Shown here in pieces: positions 45,001 through 57,623 of a stretch of DNA of 59,427 nucleotides. Both the position numbers and the translations under genes were made by a program. The notes under the pieces are model-generated. The model was not told the DNA's origin, did no database searches, and was given only the letters and a program-made list of their open reading frames with translations. The stretch's first letter is position 1. Each line of letters opens with the position of its first letter. This stretch comes from Teratosphaeria epicoccoides (taxonomy: Eukaryota; Ascomycota; Dothideomycetes; Mycosphaerellales; Teratosphaeriaceae): the NCBI GenBank assembly GCA_021401465.1, contig JADDMT010000156.1:1-59427 (forward strand), written 5' to 3'.

Positions 45001-47465
45001 CAGCGAATATATGCAGGCTAGCTGCCTAAGCGATCTCGACTTGTGCGTGTGTGCTGGCTGTGAATGCAGCATTCCGCCTCGATCAGATCTCGGCTGGCAG
45101 ACAATTGATTGTCCTGAGTCCGTTTGCTATGGTGGAAGATTGCTATCGCGGAGAACCTCCCTTGTGGAGGTTCTATCTCGTACGGCCACGATCGGAAAGG
45201 CTCGAGGGGACGGCGTCAGTAGCGCAAGTTTGTTAGTGATTGTCAGAGATTGCTCGCAGCCGCGTGATTGATGTCGTTAGACAAATGATGGCGGGCATAG
45301 TGGCACATGCTAGTCATTCGCTCTCACGATTCTACTGCGCGCCCTTGGCGCCAGACGACACAGGACGGACTGCCTGCACACTGACCACGATTTGACGTCC
45401 AGGTGAAAGTTGCAGATGTCAATGCAGAGAGCAGTCAGCTGTGATGGGGGTGGAACTAGAGCAAACCTGTACGGTGTGCCTCGACACCAATCTCGTCATT
45501 TGCTCGAGGCCACCAAGCCACCGCTCACAACCATCCAATGATCATTTGTTATTCCAGCAAGCAGCCCTCATTGGCCTACTGGCATCCTCAAGCGACTCAA
45601 GCCTTTCTGTCATCCCAGGTCCTGATCGCTGGGTCGAAACCGATAGCATTGACGCTCCGTCGACGTTCTCAGAGCTTTCTTAGATGAAGTTAACGAAGCA
45701 GCTAGCAGCTTCGCCGGGTTTCTTTGCGCGCTCTGGTTCGCGCGCAATGATATTGGCGTTCTCTTCGGAAACCGCCGGCCTTTCGGGATGGTAGCCGGGG
45801 TTGGGCTCGTGCGGCACGTGCTTTTGAAAGCATGGGAACGACTCAGAGGCTGCGCACGAGTCTGTCCTCCTATATGTGTTCTTATTATTGTCATCAGAGA
45901 TTTAATCAGCAAGCCCGAGTCTGGACTGCTCTAGGCGCTCCTGCGATCGAATTCATGGCTGACGGAGTGTCCGTGCTCAGCATCATCCTAGATAATCCCT
46001 TTGCCATGAGGTGACCGCCATAGCGGTTTTCTCTTTTGGCGTAGCTGCATTGTTGTTGGGTGATTATATGAATGCCCCACACTACTGACCACTGTCAATG
46101 CCTCGTGGGGGCGCCTCCCGTGCACTGTCGGCACTAGTCGATATCAGGCAGGATCCAGGTCTATCTGCTTGTTACTGGTGTCGACCACGAAGCTTGGCAT
46201 TATGAAGCTTCCCAGCCAGCAGCACCAACCAGCCCGAAACCCATGCGGCCATGTCATCGATCACAAGCTGTTTCGCATCAAGCCGAATAATGACCATCGC
46301 TTGAGCGCAGTGGTCCCTCCATCGATCAATGGCTGATTCATTGACATGGTTGACTCCTCCTTATGGTCGTCAACTGCTTGTTGACAGGACTCAGTCCATG
46401 TCGAGCCGGCCGGGAGACTGATCATGCTTTGACCTGGTTATTGACAGCGACAAAGCATCGCTGACAGAGTTGAAAGAGCGACGATCACGGTGTTGGTGGT
46501 GTGTGTCATCAAGTGTTGCCTTCGCCCTGTCAATCGGTCTATAGGGCGATTGTTTGTTAAAACTGCTGCTTGAGCAGCTGGCGAACTTCCGTAAGCAGTG
46601 ATGCGGCGGAATCAAAGCCATCATGGGGCCACCAATGATCAAAGCAAACATTAATCATCGTTTGTCCACCAATGATCCGAGGGATTTGATGATCAAAATC
46701 ATGACGCGCGTTTCACAAGTTGTGCCGCGAAAAGCCTCGCGTCCTCCACATCTCCTTTTGTGCAAGCTCGAGTGTAGCTAGCTAACATGAACGTTGTCAG
46801 CAAGTGGAACCCGTGTTGTCTCTTGAATCCCATTATCGTGGGGTTGTCTCTGGTCTAGATGAATCATGACCGGATTAGTCAGCATCGAATGTCTTATCCA
46901 TCGGTGCAGAGTTCCTCACTTACCAGCAGCGAAACGAGAAAATCACTTTCACTTACACTTGTGACGTTGCGGCGCTCGATCGCAAGTCAGCATGCGACTT
47001 CTTGGTGACCAAAGTAACCGTATTCCCTGACAAGCAGCCAAGCAAGAGGACCATCTCACCTGCATTTGCCGCCGGTGCCGCGCTCCACACTCTCTTGAAG
47101 CTCTGAACCGGGCAACTGAAATTACTGGGAAAGAGCAACTGGGAACGAAATATGAGCGAGGCCAAGATGGAATTGAGAACGGAACAGACGATCGTGGTAC
47201 CAATATCATATTGACGGATATTCCATGTCGAGACGTGAGCTCTGGGCTCTGGGTGCCGACTCGTAAGGAGCCATATCGCAAACCTGGCCACGAACGTTCC
47301 GCGTCGGATTTGGATCCAGCCAGATCTAGCTCCTCTCGTCGTCAATGAGCCGCCAATTCGCATAGCAAAGGACAAGAGGAAACCAACCTTCATATCGTGT
47401 AAAGCGCGTCGAGGAGTATGTTAATCCCCACGCCGTATCGCACAGCACACGCGAACGACGCCCCT
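42005..47465. other. 5.5-kb gene-poor region
   Basis: The longest gene-free stretch in the window. Open frames are short, occur on both strands and carry no recognisable domain. A Gly/Arg-rich frame at 42648-42863 lacks an ATG. Small repeats occur, such as the 12-mer CCACCAATGATC at 46629 and 46666, and a perfect hairpin at 45152-45174. I found no transposase, terminal repeat or tRNA. The left end should contain the promoter of the 1161-aa gene. Confidence 0.5.
45152..45174. repeat. Perfect 9-bp inverted repeat
   Basis: AGAACCTCC and its exact complement GGAGGTTCT are separated by CTTGT. The arms pair completely, giving a 9-bp stem and 5-base loop. It sits in the middle of the gene-poor region with no flanking gene. 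Confidence 0.9.
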
Positions 47466-49423
47466 CTAGAAGTCTCCACTGCTCTCCTCAGGATCCAACC
47501 ACCCTCTACACATCTCAACGGCTCGCGTCCATTTCCTGAACATTTTCGCACTGTCCTCGGCCGAGATATCGGGTGTGAAGATCGATCGGTCCTTTTGGTT
47601 GATGGCGCGGAGCTCGTCGAATTCTTTCCAGATGTCGACTGCAAAGCCTGCTGCGACGGCCTGCGGTCTGAAGGTTAGCGATCCGTGTCGCGCGCAAGGG
47701 AGATGTAGTGGCTTACCGCCCCCAGGGCCGTCGTCTCCCTCATCGCCGGACGATCGACAGTGATGCCAATGATGTTTGCCTGCGTTTGCATACACAGGTT
47801 GCTATTGCACATGCCACCGTCGACGGCCAAGCTCGTGAGCTTGTGTCCCGAATCCTTTTCCATTGCATCTAAGATCGCTTTCGTCTGGAAGCAAACAGCC
47901 TCAAGCGTTGCTCTGGCAATGTGACCCCTTTGCGTATGTTGCGTGATGCCGAAGATAGTACCCTTGGCATCGTCTATCCAATATGGCGCAAAGAGACCGG
48001 AGAAAGCAGTGACGAAGACACAGCCGCCATTGTCCTCTACGGTGCTGGCAAGCTCGGAGATCTTGTGCGAGTGCGTAATGAAACCCATGTTGTTCATCAT
48101 GACTGATCCAACTTGTCAGCAAACGCGCCGATGCGGGCAGTGCTCGGCAAGAGGCTTACACTTGACCCCGGATCCAGCCACTGCAATGGAGCCCTCGAGA
48201 GCGTACACCGGCTTCCTGGTCCTTCCGAAATCGTACGCGACCGTTGCCAAGAGACCATGATGCGATATCACAGGCTTGTCGCCCACGTTGTAGAGCAAAA
48301 AACAACCAGTACCGTAAGTGTTCTTCGCACTGCCAGGCGTGAAGCCTTGCTGGCCGACCAAGGCAGCCGATTGGTCACCCAAGCATCCAGCGATTCTGAA
48401 CCCTTCCAACGGCCCACTTGCGATCTTGCCGTAGGCCTCGGCGTCCGAGCTAGGGACGATGCGTGGCAGATGCAGCTTTGATCTATCCAATCCAAAAAAG
48501 CCAAGGAGCTTATCATCATATTTGCAGGAGTGGAGGTTCATGAACATTGTTCGCGATGCGTTGGTGGTATCGGTGACGAAATAGTTCATGTTCTTTCCGT
48601 TCAAGTTGTACAGAAGCCATGTGTCAACAGTCCCGAATGCGAGTTTCCCAGCATCGTAGGCTTCCTTGATTTTTGGCACATGCTTGACGAGCCAGACGAG
48701 CTTGACTGCAGATGGATATGTAGACAGCGGCAGTCCAGTGAGCTCGGCCAAATTGATGCCTTCTTGCTCTTCCTTGTGCTTGAGATCACGAACCATACCC
48801 TTGGTCCTTGTATCGGGCCAAGCGATGGCGTTATGTAGCGGTTCGCCGGTCTCGACGTCCCACACCAACACCGTCTCACGTTGGTTGGTAAGACCAATTG
48901 CTCGGATATCCCTGAGTTCGTGACCCATGTCGACAAATCCAGACGTAGCTTTCCTTATGCAGGTTTCTACACTCGCGACCAACTCTTGCGGATCATGCTC
49001 ATGCCATCCAGACTCCGGATAGTTTTGTCTGAACTCATGCTGATGACTCACAACTGGCTGCCCTGTACCATCAAAAATGATAAATCTTGTGCTTGTTGTA
49101 CCCTGGTCTATGCTGCCGATGAAGAACTGTGCCAGCACATTCTCCTTGCTCGTGGTGAATCGAGGCATTCCTGGTCGTTCTTGCTTCGTCGTTGGCTGCG
49201 GGTGGGGCTGAGGCTCGCCATTGTCCACGTGACCATTGACTTGCTGTGTGCCATTCTTCTCAACCTCCAGTGTTCCTGCGCCGGCCTTGGTGAGCACGTC
49301 GTCACCATTCAGTCGGTGGCTAGGCCTTTTTGGTAGAGGCACATCTTGCGATGGCATCTTCTGCGCCGGCTCTTCAGCCGATAGCAGGAAGTGGTCGGCG
49401 CTGGCGGTTCCGTCGCTGCGCAT
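47466..49423 (-). CDS. Glycerol kinase
   Basis: Exons 49423-48160, 48102-47717 and 47660-47466 (introns of 57 and 56 bp) encode 614 aa. FGGY-kinase motifs are intact: the phosphate loop GSIDQGTTSTRF near residue 100, GLTNQRETVLVWD, NAIAWPDTRT, YGTGCFLLYN, and RETTALGAAVAAGFA rebuilt across the last intron. The enzyme phosphorylates glycerol with ATP in the cytosol or at the mitochondrial surface, feeding glycerol-3-phosphate to respiration and lipid synthesis. Most fungal relatives have 10-30 residues before the first motif; here the frame is open for about 95 more, with low-complexity Gln/Pro/Gly content. The ATG at 49423 is the first in frame, but a later start or an unseen 5' intron is possible. 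Residue 89 onwards (MPRFTTSKENVLAQFF) would also be a reasonable start. Confidence 0.95.
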
Positions 49424-51173
49424 CGCGTCGCGTGCTCCGAAGGTACTCACTCAAGGTGGTGTCAATGCGAATGCCGACGCCAGAACACGAGTATTTGGAG
49501 GAAGTGGCACAGAACAAACGAGTTTGGAGTAGGTGGCAAGTAGATAGTTTGCAGAAGAGGCTTAGGGATCAGGTGGAAGAAGCGAGGTGAACAAGGTAAC
49601 AAGGTACTTGCCAGAGCGTGCGATGAGCAGTGTCAGCCCAAGATTCTATCACGGATGTCCCAAGAAAACTGTCTGACCGATCACTAATGTGCCCGTGACG
49701 GTGAGTCTGCGCTGCTAGAAGCTCGGCCATTCCTTTTGGGCATGTCACGGTCCACAATGCCCCACGGTCGCCCACCTAGAGGCCCCATAGACCGGTGGAC
49801 GGTACAGGAGCACACGTAAAAGAGCGCAGCCCGCTCTGTTTTCTTGATGCCTTCTGTTGTACAGAGGTCGATTCGATGAGAGGTGTGCTGATGAGTTGGT
49901 TGAACTCAAGGTTTCGAGTGAAGACGGGACAGAGCCGCCGTGGACTTGAAGAGTGCAGATCTGATCGGCATGTGGACGCATGGCTTCGGTACCTCCAAAG
50001 ATTGAAGTCGACGGCTGCTTTATGGTCCATGGACCCACATCTCACTGTGCCGCCATCCGCGTGGCGCCGAGATCCGGTACGGACTCGTAAGAACAACAGC
50101 GCCTTCTTGGCAGCTACAACACATGTCAACATACATGTATCAGAACATAGAACTGTTTCTTTGAAGCCTGCTCTGTACCCTGATGAGATTGTGGCGATAT
50201 TTGAACAAGGTGCCGGCGTTAGTGATAGAGGGTGAATAATGCCAAAGCGAGCGGAAGACGAAGCTTCCAGCGTCTGCTTATGTAACACCCAGGCCACGTA
50301 TTCGCTTCTGAGCTGCGAACCGGATGATGAAACAGATTCTAAATAATTATTAGGTAAGCAAAGAGGTACAAGAAGGAAGGCAAGGTATGAGACGAGCTTT
50401 GTCACGGTGAGCTAGAGAATTGTCAGAAGGCAGGTGGTGCTCAAGTTGAAATGCTTTTCGCACACGTACGGGGACTATCTGACAAATCTCTACTACAAAC
50501 AATGTACTTCCGCCCGATGACATGCTTGTTGCCATCTGCATGTCATCTCTCAATTTGTTCTTGCGGCCATCGAAGCGGAGCTTTGCAGGTCTCATACACT
50601 CCTGGCCGAGGCTACAAGATGGTGTCTGTGGTGTGCCGTCGACATGGCTAGTACGTTTGCAAGAGCGCGTCCTCATGGCGATATTTTCCTACCATCAATG
50701 TGTAGATATAGTTGAATAGGGGACGCACCTGCGTGACCTCAAACGCTCGACGCGAACCATCGCTCGCTGGGAGTCGCGGCGGACCAGTCGAGCCAGCCAC
50801 CTGGGCTGTTCGAGAGTGTCACGGGGTGGTGTTTTAAGCGGTGGGAGGTTGATAGCCGAGGATGATACATTCGAGACAGTTCATGTCCCGTTGTCTTGCA
50901 CGTTCTTCGGGAGTTGATCGGGTGTTACACCTTCGGTCAGGTCGATGGAGACCGAGTGAATTCCAATCTGCCCAGTTCTCGACTCCCCATAACCCTTTTT
51001 CCCAAGGGCTGCTCAACCAATTTTTCAGCCGAGGTGTCGACGCGTTATCGATGATCCAGTCCCTCTGTTCCACCCACGCCTTGGCTGCTTACTTCAGCTT
51101 GCGCTACGTTGACTCCTGCCCCGCCGCCTGAACCCTGGCCCGGACTCCTGCTGGCTTGGCACCCGACTCCTTA
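49424..51173. promoter_or_regulatory. Divergent promoter region, glycerol kinase / Uds1 protein
   Basis: 1.75 kb between divergent start codons. No TATA box or confident gene. A plus-strand frame ending just before the Uds1 gene (50862-51131) is probably its 5' UTR. An extra 5' exon of either gene cannot be excluded. Confidence 0.5.
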
Positions 51174-53935
51174 ATGCAATTCGAGCCCGACTTTGACCAC
51201 ATGCCACGAGCTGTAGTCAAAGAGGCTGGAGCCCCCAACAAGACGCGGTGGACACTTTCGCGCGACGACGCTGGTGCTGTCATTAGCAGTCCAAGGTCCA
51301 CCGGAGCCCGCAGTCTTTTCGGGCAGGAGGAGAAGGTGAGCGAGGCCCGGGCGCGCACAGCGGCCATGCAGCAACAGCACGCCAATGGCGGATATCATTC
51401 TGGCAGAAGCAGTGGCATCGAGCAGAATAGCATGGTGCTGCCCAGGTACGAGAGTTTTGATGGGAGTCAGTATTCGGTAGCGACCGGCATGGCGCGTCAG
51501 AGCGAATTCATGGCGAATGGGTATCACGAGAATGGAGATTACCTATACAACACACCCTCGGAAGAGCGCGCAAGCCACGGCTTAGGTCTGGACACCACCA
51601 TGAGGACGCCAATGCAAAATCTCGACCCGATCGGGCATCATCTGCTGTATGAAAACGCGATGGTGGACACGCAGTCTTACGAGATATTGAACATCACCAA
51701 AGTCGACGAGCTGAAGAAGGAGCGAAAGATCCTCGGCGCGGGGCTGGAGGCGGCGAATCGCAAACTGATGCTTGAGAGCAAGGTCAAGGATGCGGCGCAG
51801 AACTTGCAGCGGCTGTACTCGATTAATGGTAAGGGCAGGCCAGATACGCCGCAGAGTCCAGACTGCATCAAACCGAGCAGGAAGAGTTTGCTTGGCAGCA
51901 GCAGGAATCGGACTGGTAGTAACGGCTCGATGGGTGGTTCGCTGCACCAGGCGGAAGACGAGCTAGCCATGAGCATCAAAAAAGTGGACGAGCTGAATGA
52001 GCAGATCAAGAAATTGTTGGACCGGCGACAGCATGTTGAGGGCACATTATTGAGGCATACGGCTGCTGTTTTGGCCGAGCAAGCCACTCGTGCGTCGCAG
52101 AAGATCTCCGGGGCTGCGCTGAGCAATGGTAGCCGAGGCGTGTCGGCCTATGACGAGGGAGAAGAAGACGATGTGAACGAGTGGTCCCCGGACGAGTTCG
52201 ATGCTATCAGAGCGTTCCTCCCTCACGGGGGTGTCATTTCTGGGAGGAATCTGCGCAAAGGCGCCAGCGCGCGTAAGCTTGAGGATGATCATGAGCTACA
52301 GCTCGCGAGCGTGCAGAACCGTCTTGAACAGCTGAATGACCAGCTGAGGTATGTGATTGGAGAGGCCAGTAGGTTGCGAGGCAAAGATCCATTGCCAGAA
52401 TTGGATCTTCATGATGATGACACTGATCCGGCTTTGAGGCTTGAGCAGAGGTTCGGGAGACTCGAGAGTAACCTGAAGGCTCTGAGACAGGAGCAGGACG
52501 ATGCGCGCTTGCAACATCAGAGTGAAATAGATTCGATGAGAGAGCATCAAGAATCTGTGGTAGCGCAGTATCAAGCTAAGCTGGAGTCCGTCAGACAGGA
52601 GCACGAGGCTGCTTTGATGCAGCATCAGGCCGAGCTGGCCGTGGCAAGGGAACGCGATGAGAAGGATAGCGGACATGTACAGAGACTGGTCGAGTATGAA
52701 GCCACACTATCTGGCCTCTGGGAGATCATACAATCTGATCCGCCATCACGAAGGCCGAGCGTCTTGAACGATCGTATTGAGGGTGGAGCTTTGAGCCTAG
52801 CTGCACCTCTCACGCCACTCAAAGAGGACTTCTCGCTTCAGGCTTTCAGTGCCCGCGTGCAGCATCTGTTCGATCGAACTCAATCTGCGAAGGAGCAGCA
52901 AGACATTCTGCGACGACAGATTCAGCAGCAGCGTGAATTGAATGGCAAGTCCGACGCCGAGAAGGACCAACAATTGGCAGATCTGCAGACAAGCCATGAT
53001 CAGCTTGCACATGAACATGCCGCCGTTCAGGAGGAAGTGACCAAGGCTATGGGCTTTCATACGACAGCTGCGACAGAGGCGAGCGAGGCTAAGCTAGAGC
53101 TCGTGAACATCACGAACGAGTACCACGGGCTGAAAAAGGCGCTCGATGAGAAGGATGCCAGGCACAACGAACTCTGCTCACAGCTCGAGTCCGTACAGTC
53201 GGCGCGCGAGACCGCAGAAAAACAGCATCAGAACCTGGAATCCGAGGTCGTGCGCCTCACTACTGAACTCACAATGGCCAAAGCCGAGCTGGACGGTGCC
53301 TACGGCAGCCGCGCCGAGCGCGCTAAGGAGGCGCAGGCAGCGGATCTCGCAGGCTTGACCGAGCAGCACGAGGCGGTCAAGTCTCGCGCTCAGCAGCTGG
53401 AGCAGGAGTTGAGTGAGATGACTGCCGACTTTCAGGAGCTGACGAGGGAGTCGGTCCAGCTCGAGAAGGAGCGTGGGCAGCTGGAAGATCTGATTGACGG
53501 CTTGAGGCAGAAAGTGGATGGTCTGGAGAGCCAGCTGAATGATGAGAAGGTCAGATGGCTAGGAATCAGGAGCCCGAGTGTGGCTAGTGACATGGGTAAT
53601 GGCGCAGTCGGCGGTGTGTTGAGAGAGCCAACCAGTATGGTGGTGTTGCGGCAGGAGTTCAAGAAGATGATGAGGGAAAACCGGGCGGAGGGCGTCAAGG
53701 CGTTGCGGGTAAGCCTTGCAGTCATCGTCACCGGTCCGACCTTACATGAGTAACATACTGACAAGCACGACAGCGCGAACAGGAGCAACGACGACTACTC
53801 GAAGCCGAGCTGCGACGATTGCGCCAAGCGAGTGGCCCACCGGCACTAAAAGCCAATGGTCTAGGTCCTTCAGCGTCTTCCGCTGCTGGTGCGAGCGGAG
53901 ACAGCGCCAGGACGACAAGCGCGAGCCAGGTCTGA
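51174..53935 (+). CDS. Uds1-domain coiled-coil protein
   Basis: Exons 51174-53708 and 53774-53935 (65-bp intron, GTAAGC..GACAG) encode 898 aa. A disordered N-terminus is followed near residues 163-300 by the 'up-regulated during septation' domain (MVDTQSYEILNITKVDELKK, GAGLEAANRKLMLESKVKDAA). From about residue 410 to 830 long coiled coils dominate (repeated E/Q/L heptads), broken by a conserved YEATLSGLWEII segment. The C-terminal block SMVVLRQEFKKMMRENRAEG runs across the intron into REQEQRRLLEAEL, then a Ser/Ala tail. Without splicing the frame would end in unrelated residues at 53753, so the intron is needed to complete the helix. The family is linked to septation in fungi; the exact role is unknown. 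The ATG at 51174 is the first in frame. Confidence 0.9.
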
Positions 53936-55509
53936 CTTGCCTACGCCCATGCTCACTCACCTCCGTCGCCTGAGTGAAGCACGCCAATGTAGATGTATGG
54001 GTAGGCGATAAGAGGCGACTTTGATGACATGTCATGGATGACCGGGATTTTGCTCGGGACACGTGTGGTGAGTGTATTATTACTCTTGCCCTCGATCTTG
54101 TTCTTGTGTATGTACTGGAGCACTTGAAATGTAGGCATTTCTGCGAGCATATGGGTCATTGTCGGCGTCGTGGGATGTGAGTTGGCATAGTCTTGGTTGG
54201 CACGGGTCTTGGCGGATAAAGCATTTGCGGATGTTGCAAGCAGTGAGCAAACGCAGACTGTGTGCGATGACTGAATGATGTCTGGCAGTAAGCGCAGGAG
54301 ACCAGTATATCTGGAATCATGCCAAAGCCGCTCGTTCAGAGTCTCTCCCTCTTGCCCAGTCACCGGCATCCGCGGATGCTACATGTCGTTCAGGTGTTTC
54401 CTTCGAGGATCTTGGCAAGGCCAGCACGTGCAAGAGACGACTGGCATGAGCAGGGTCCCTGCACCACCCAGGGTACTGTGCGAAAACGGGTCTTCGGCGA
54501 AACCAGGTACGAGGCCCGAGTTTCAGTCTTATCGGGGTCCGTGTGGTCCATCTGTCCCCCTCCACTTGTGCGGATGGCATCGGAATCTGGTAGTCTGCGA
54601 CGCGGCTCACCAGTCTGGATGCACACGCGGTCGACCACGCTCCTGCCAGCAGACTCGACTTCGAACGGTATCGAGCTTTCGCAAGACGCAAGCTTCAGCC
54701 TCCCTCGACGAACCCTCGCGGACTTCGCTTGGTCCCGAGCCCTGAACTCATCATAGCGGTACGGCAGATCCTTCGCGCCTTCATTTGGGCTGCTCCTGCT
54801 CTCGTGACTCTCATTTCCGCCCAGTACGGTGACCGAGCTGCCTCCCATCTCCGCACGGAACAAGGTCCGAGCCATGTGATAAGGTTCGAAGGAGACACTG
54901 TTGGCGGCCGTGTGCAACGTTTGTCGAGCGAGCATACCATGGGACTGTCGGATGATTGTTCCCGTCCGCGATGGCTGCGGGCTCTTACTGTGACTGGTGG
55001 GGGTTTCTGTGGTATTGGTCGATGACGGAGGGACATCCAGAGGCTGGGAGAAGAGATGGAGGTTCAAGTGAGGACAGGGTGGAAAGCCTGCCCTTCCAAT
55101 GTGATGTCGAAGAACGCGATGAAGTAAAGTAATGCTATTATTTCGTACCGAATCTGGGCGCTGAATGCAGTGCTTGCCGGCGGTATGCGGGCCACGTTCG
55201 CGTATGTGCAGAGCAGCATCAACCCGGCCGACTGCTCTTTCGCCGCCATCATTGCAGTACCCTTCCCTTGACGTCTAAACGTATCCATCTGCATGGACAA
55301 GAGAAGTGTCCACACATTCAACTGCATTCGTGGCCCCATCGCAAAGCGCTATTGCTTCGCCAGAACACCTCAAACGCCCTCGCTAAAATGGTCCAATCCC
55401 ATGCAAGATGCAACTTCATGATCGACCGCTTGAACGCTTCGAAATACCCCCAAAGGTCACTTCTCGACCTCCTCGATCTGGTCGACGTCCAGCGCAGCGC
55501 AGACAGTTT
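53936..55509. other. Convergent intergenic region, Uds1 / VosA
   Basis: 1.6 kb containing both 3' flanks. Two minus-strand frames (55339-55064, with one hydrophobic segment, and 55067-54390, rich in Ser/Arg) abut each other. I cannot join them with a splice site, and the second has no early ATG. I do not call a gene. Confidence 0.45.
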
Positions 55510-57180
55510 CTATTGCTGGCTGTAGTCGTATGAAACCCCGGCAAATGGGCTATTGAGCGTAGGCAGGTTCGACATTACAGTCTGAGTATTCGGCGTTCTT
55601 CTCGAATACTGAAGCTGTGATAAGCTTGCATCGGAAGGTGCAGCAGTCGCAGATGAGGTGACTTCGGCATAAGGATCTACCTGGGTAGACGAAGGTAGCG
55701 CTCTGGTATCCGTGAACGAGGATTGGTTTGAATGCGACGACCGAGGATAGGTAAACTCCTGACTCGGTTGAGCTGGTGTCGCTGACTGTGTAAAGTCGCT
55801 GCCGTAAGTTTGCTGCTGTGCATTCTGCTCCTGGAAGCTTTGCAATGAGTATTGTGCCTGGGAGCCTCCAACACTGCCCCCCTGCGTGCCGTAGTCACCC
55901 GCCAAGGGTGTGTTGCTCGCGCCAAGTGTCGTGTATGGATCCGTGAGTCCGTTAGACACTATGATTGCTGTACTACTGTATCGTGGCTGTCGATATTCAT
56001 TGAACGAGTCCCACGACGTGCGAGGCGCCGTCATGCCCGACCCAAACTGATATGATATACCCGATACCGCTGGTTGTGGCACTGATTGTACTTGACTGCT
56101 GATGCCGCCGGTCTGAAGGCCGAAGCCATGCTCTTGCATTGGCTTGTGGCTCTGCACTGCATATGTGCGGCTTGGTGCGACCCCGTGCCCGTAGAGACTT
56201 GGTGCATTTGGCATGCCCCTGTAGGCAGAGTCGCTCTGTCGTTGACGCTTTGCAGATGGATACGGCGAGCGCGAATCGTCATAGTCGGCATATGCATTGT
56301 ACTGAGCACTTGGTGCCGGTTGATACGCATTCCGCTGACTCCGATCAGGACTGGCGTGAGCACCTTTTCGTTGGCCGCTGATCTGCTTTGCTTCTTTCCG
56401 AAGCCTCAGGCGAACGCCCTGGTCGGAGAAGGTGCGGGATAGGTGGGTGGACTCCTGGAGGCCCCTGAAGTCTTTGGACGTCACGACCTCGAATGGTTCC
56501 GAGTCGATGCTGGTTATGAAGTGCGCGCCCTCGACTCTGTGACAGGGTCAGCCAGCGAGTCGCGTTCTTCAAGTAGTCTCACCTACGCATTCGAGTCGAA
56601 CAAGTTGAACCGCAATCGATGAACACCGGTTCGCTTGATCGACAGGTCACCGAAGATGAAAAAGCCGCCATCTGGGACAGAACGGAACAAGTCAGCCACA
56701 CACCTTTTTGATCCATAGCAATGCAACTTCACACATTACAAGAGCCATGTCAGTCGATCAATATTTTGACGCACCATTGTTGTTGATGTCTTTCAGCTTG
56801 TGCAGAGACGAGGAGCTTGTGCCGATCAGCTCTTTGCCCGATACGATGTTGTCACCATGCTCGCCCTCCAGGAGAACGGCAATCACAAAGAAGTAGGGGC
56901 TCACGAGCCAGTTCCTGGCCATTGAATCAGCATCGACACCGTTGCTTGTTGTCCAGGCTATGCGTATTGCCTACTCTGTTGGATCCGCTCCCCGATTCAC
57001 AAGCATCTCTATGATTGGCGGCGGATCTACAGGTTTCCTGCCTTGGGTGTGGTAAGCACGTAGTCAAATCACGGATCGCTATCCTGACTTGCAGGTACCT
57101 TTCTCCTTCGTATCCAGTGTTACTAATGCTTGCTGCGGCTGCTGCCGCACGTTGAGCATTACATTTGTGCTACGCCGCAT
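55510..57180 (-). CDS. vosA: Velvet-domain developmental regulator VosA
   Basis: Five exons, 57180-57099, 57041-56975, 56914-56775, 56671-56587 and 56536-55510, with introns of 57, 60, 103 and 50 bp, encode 466 aa. An in-frame TGA lies just upstream of the ATG. The spliced velvet domain (about residues 5-160) shows NVMLNVRQQPQQALV, GRKPVDPPPII, NWLVSPYFFVIAVL, SSLHKLKDINNN then DGGFFIFGDLSIK, HRLRFNLFDSNA, and the end signature STHLSRTFSDQGVRLRLRKE. GRKPVDPPPI together with DQGVRLRLRKE separates VosA from VelB and VeA. The C-terminal 300 residues are Gln/Ser/Tyr/Pro-rich with a basic patch (SAKRQRQ) that may be a nuclear signal. VosA binds DNA as a velvet dimer and controls spore maturation, trehalose and wall genes. 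It is convergent with the Uds1 gene. Confidence 0.95.
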
Positions 57181-57607
57181 CGTCAATCAGCGCCTGCGGA
57201 CGACGGTCGAGAGTCGGTTGTCCCGGGTTCCAAAGAAAGCGTACCTATCTAACTGCGTGGGTTGGCTTGGTCGAGTAGAGTACAGGTAAGGCATCGACAT
57301 TACTCGTCGAACGCCTAACGCTCAGTCCCGCCTCTGACAACGGCCGTGGTATAGTTCCAGAGACCTTCTGATTTTCTCGAAATTGAGCAGACAGAAAACT
57401 GGCTGGGCGCCCACCCAGAGGATATAGGATTTCAGTCGTCCAATGGTTGTGAACCTGGTGATATCGAAGCAGAAATCCTGACCAACCAGTCTCGACTGCA
57501 CGCAATCGCATGAATCATACAATATGTCGCCCAGCTGTTGACTGCGGCCAGAAGATTTGTCCAGTCGTTGCCAAGATGGTGAGCTTATGCTGAAGTAAAC
57601 CGCAATC

Positions 57608-57623
57608 TGTGTGTGTGTGTGTG
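57608..57623. repeat. (TG)8 microsatellite
   Basis: Eight TG units followed by CTCTGGG, in the VosA upstream region. Confidence 0.9.

Noticed and set aside
50862..51131. Plus-strand frame just upstream of the Uds1 gene
   Set aside because: It ends before the Uds1 start in a different frame and has no family features; probably 5' UTR.
54390..55339. Two abutting minus-strand frames, one hydrophobic, one Ser/Arg-rich
   Set aside because: I could not find a GT..AG pair joining them, the second lacks an early ATG, and overlapping plus-strand frames look equally good.
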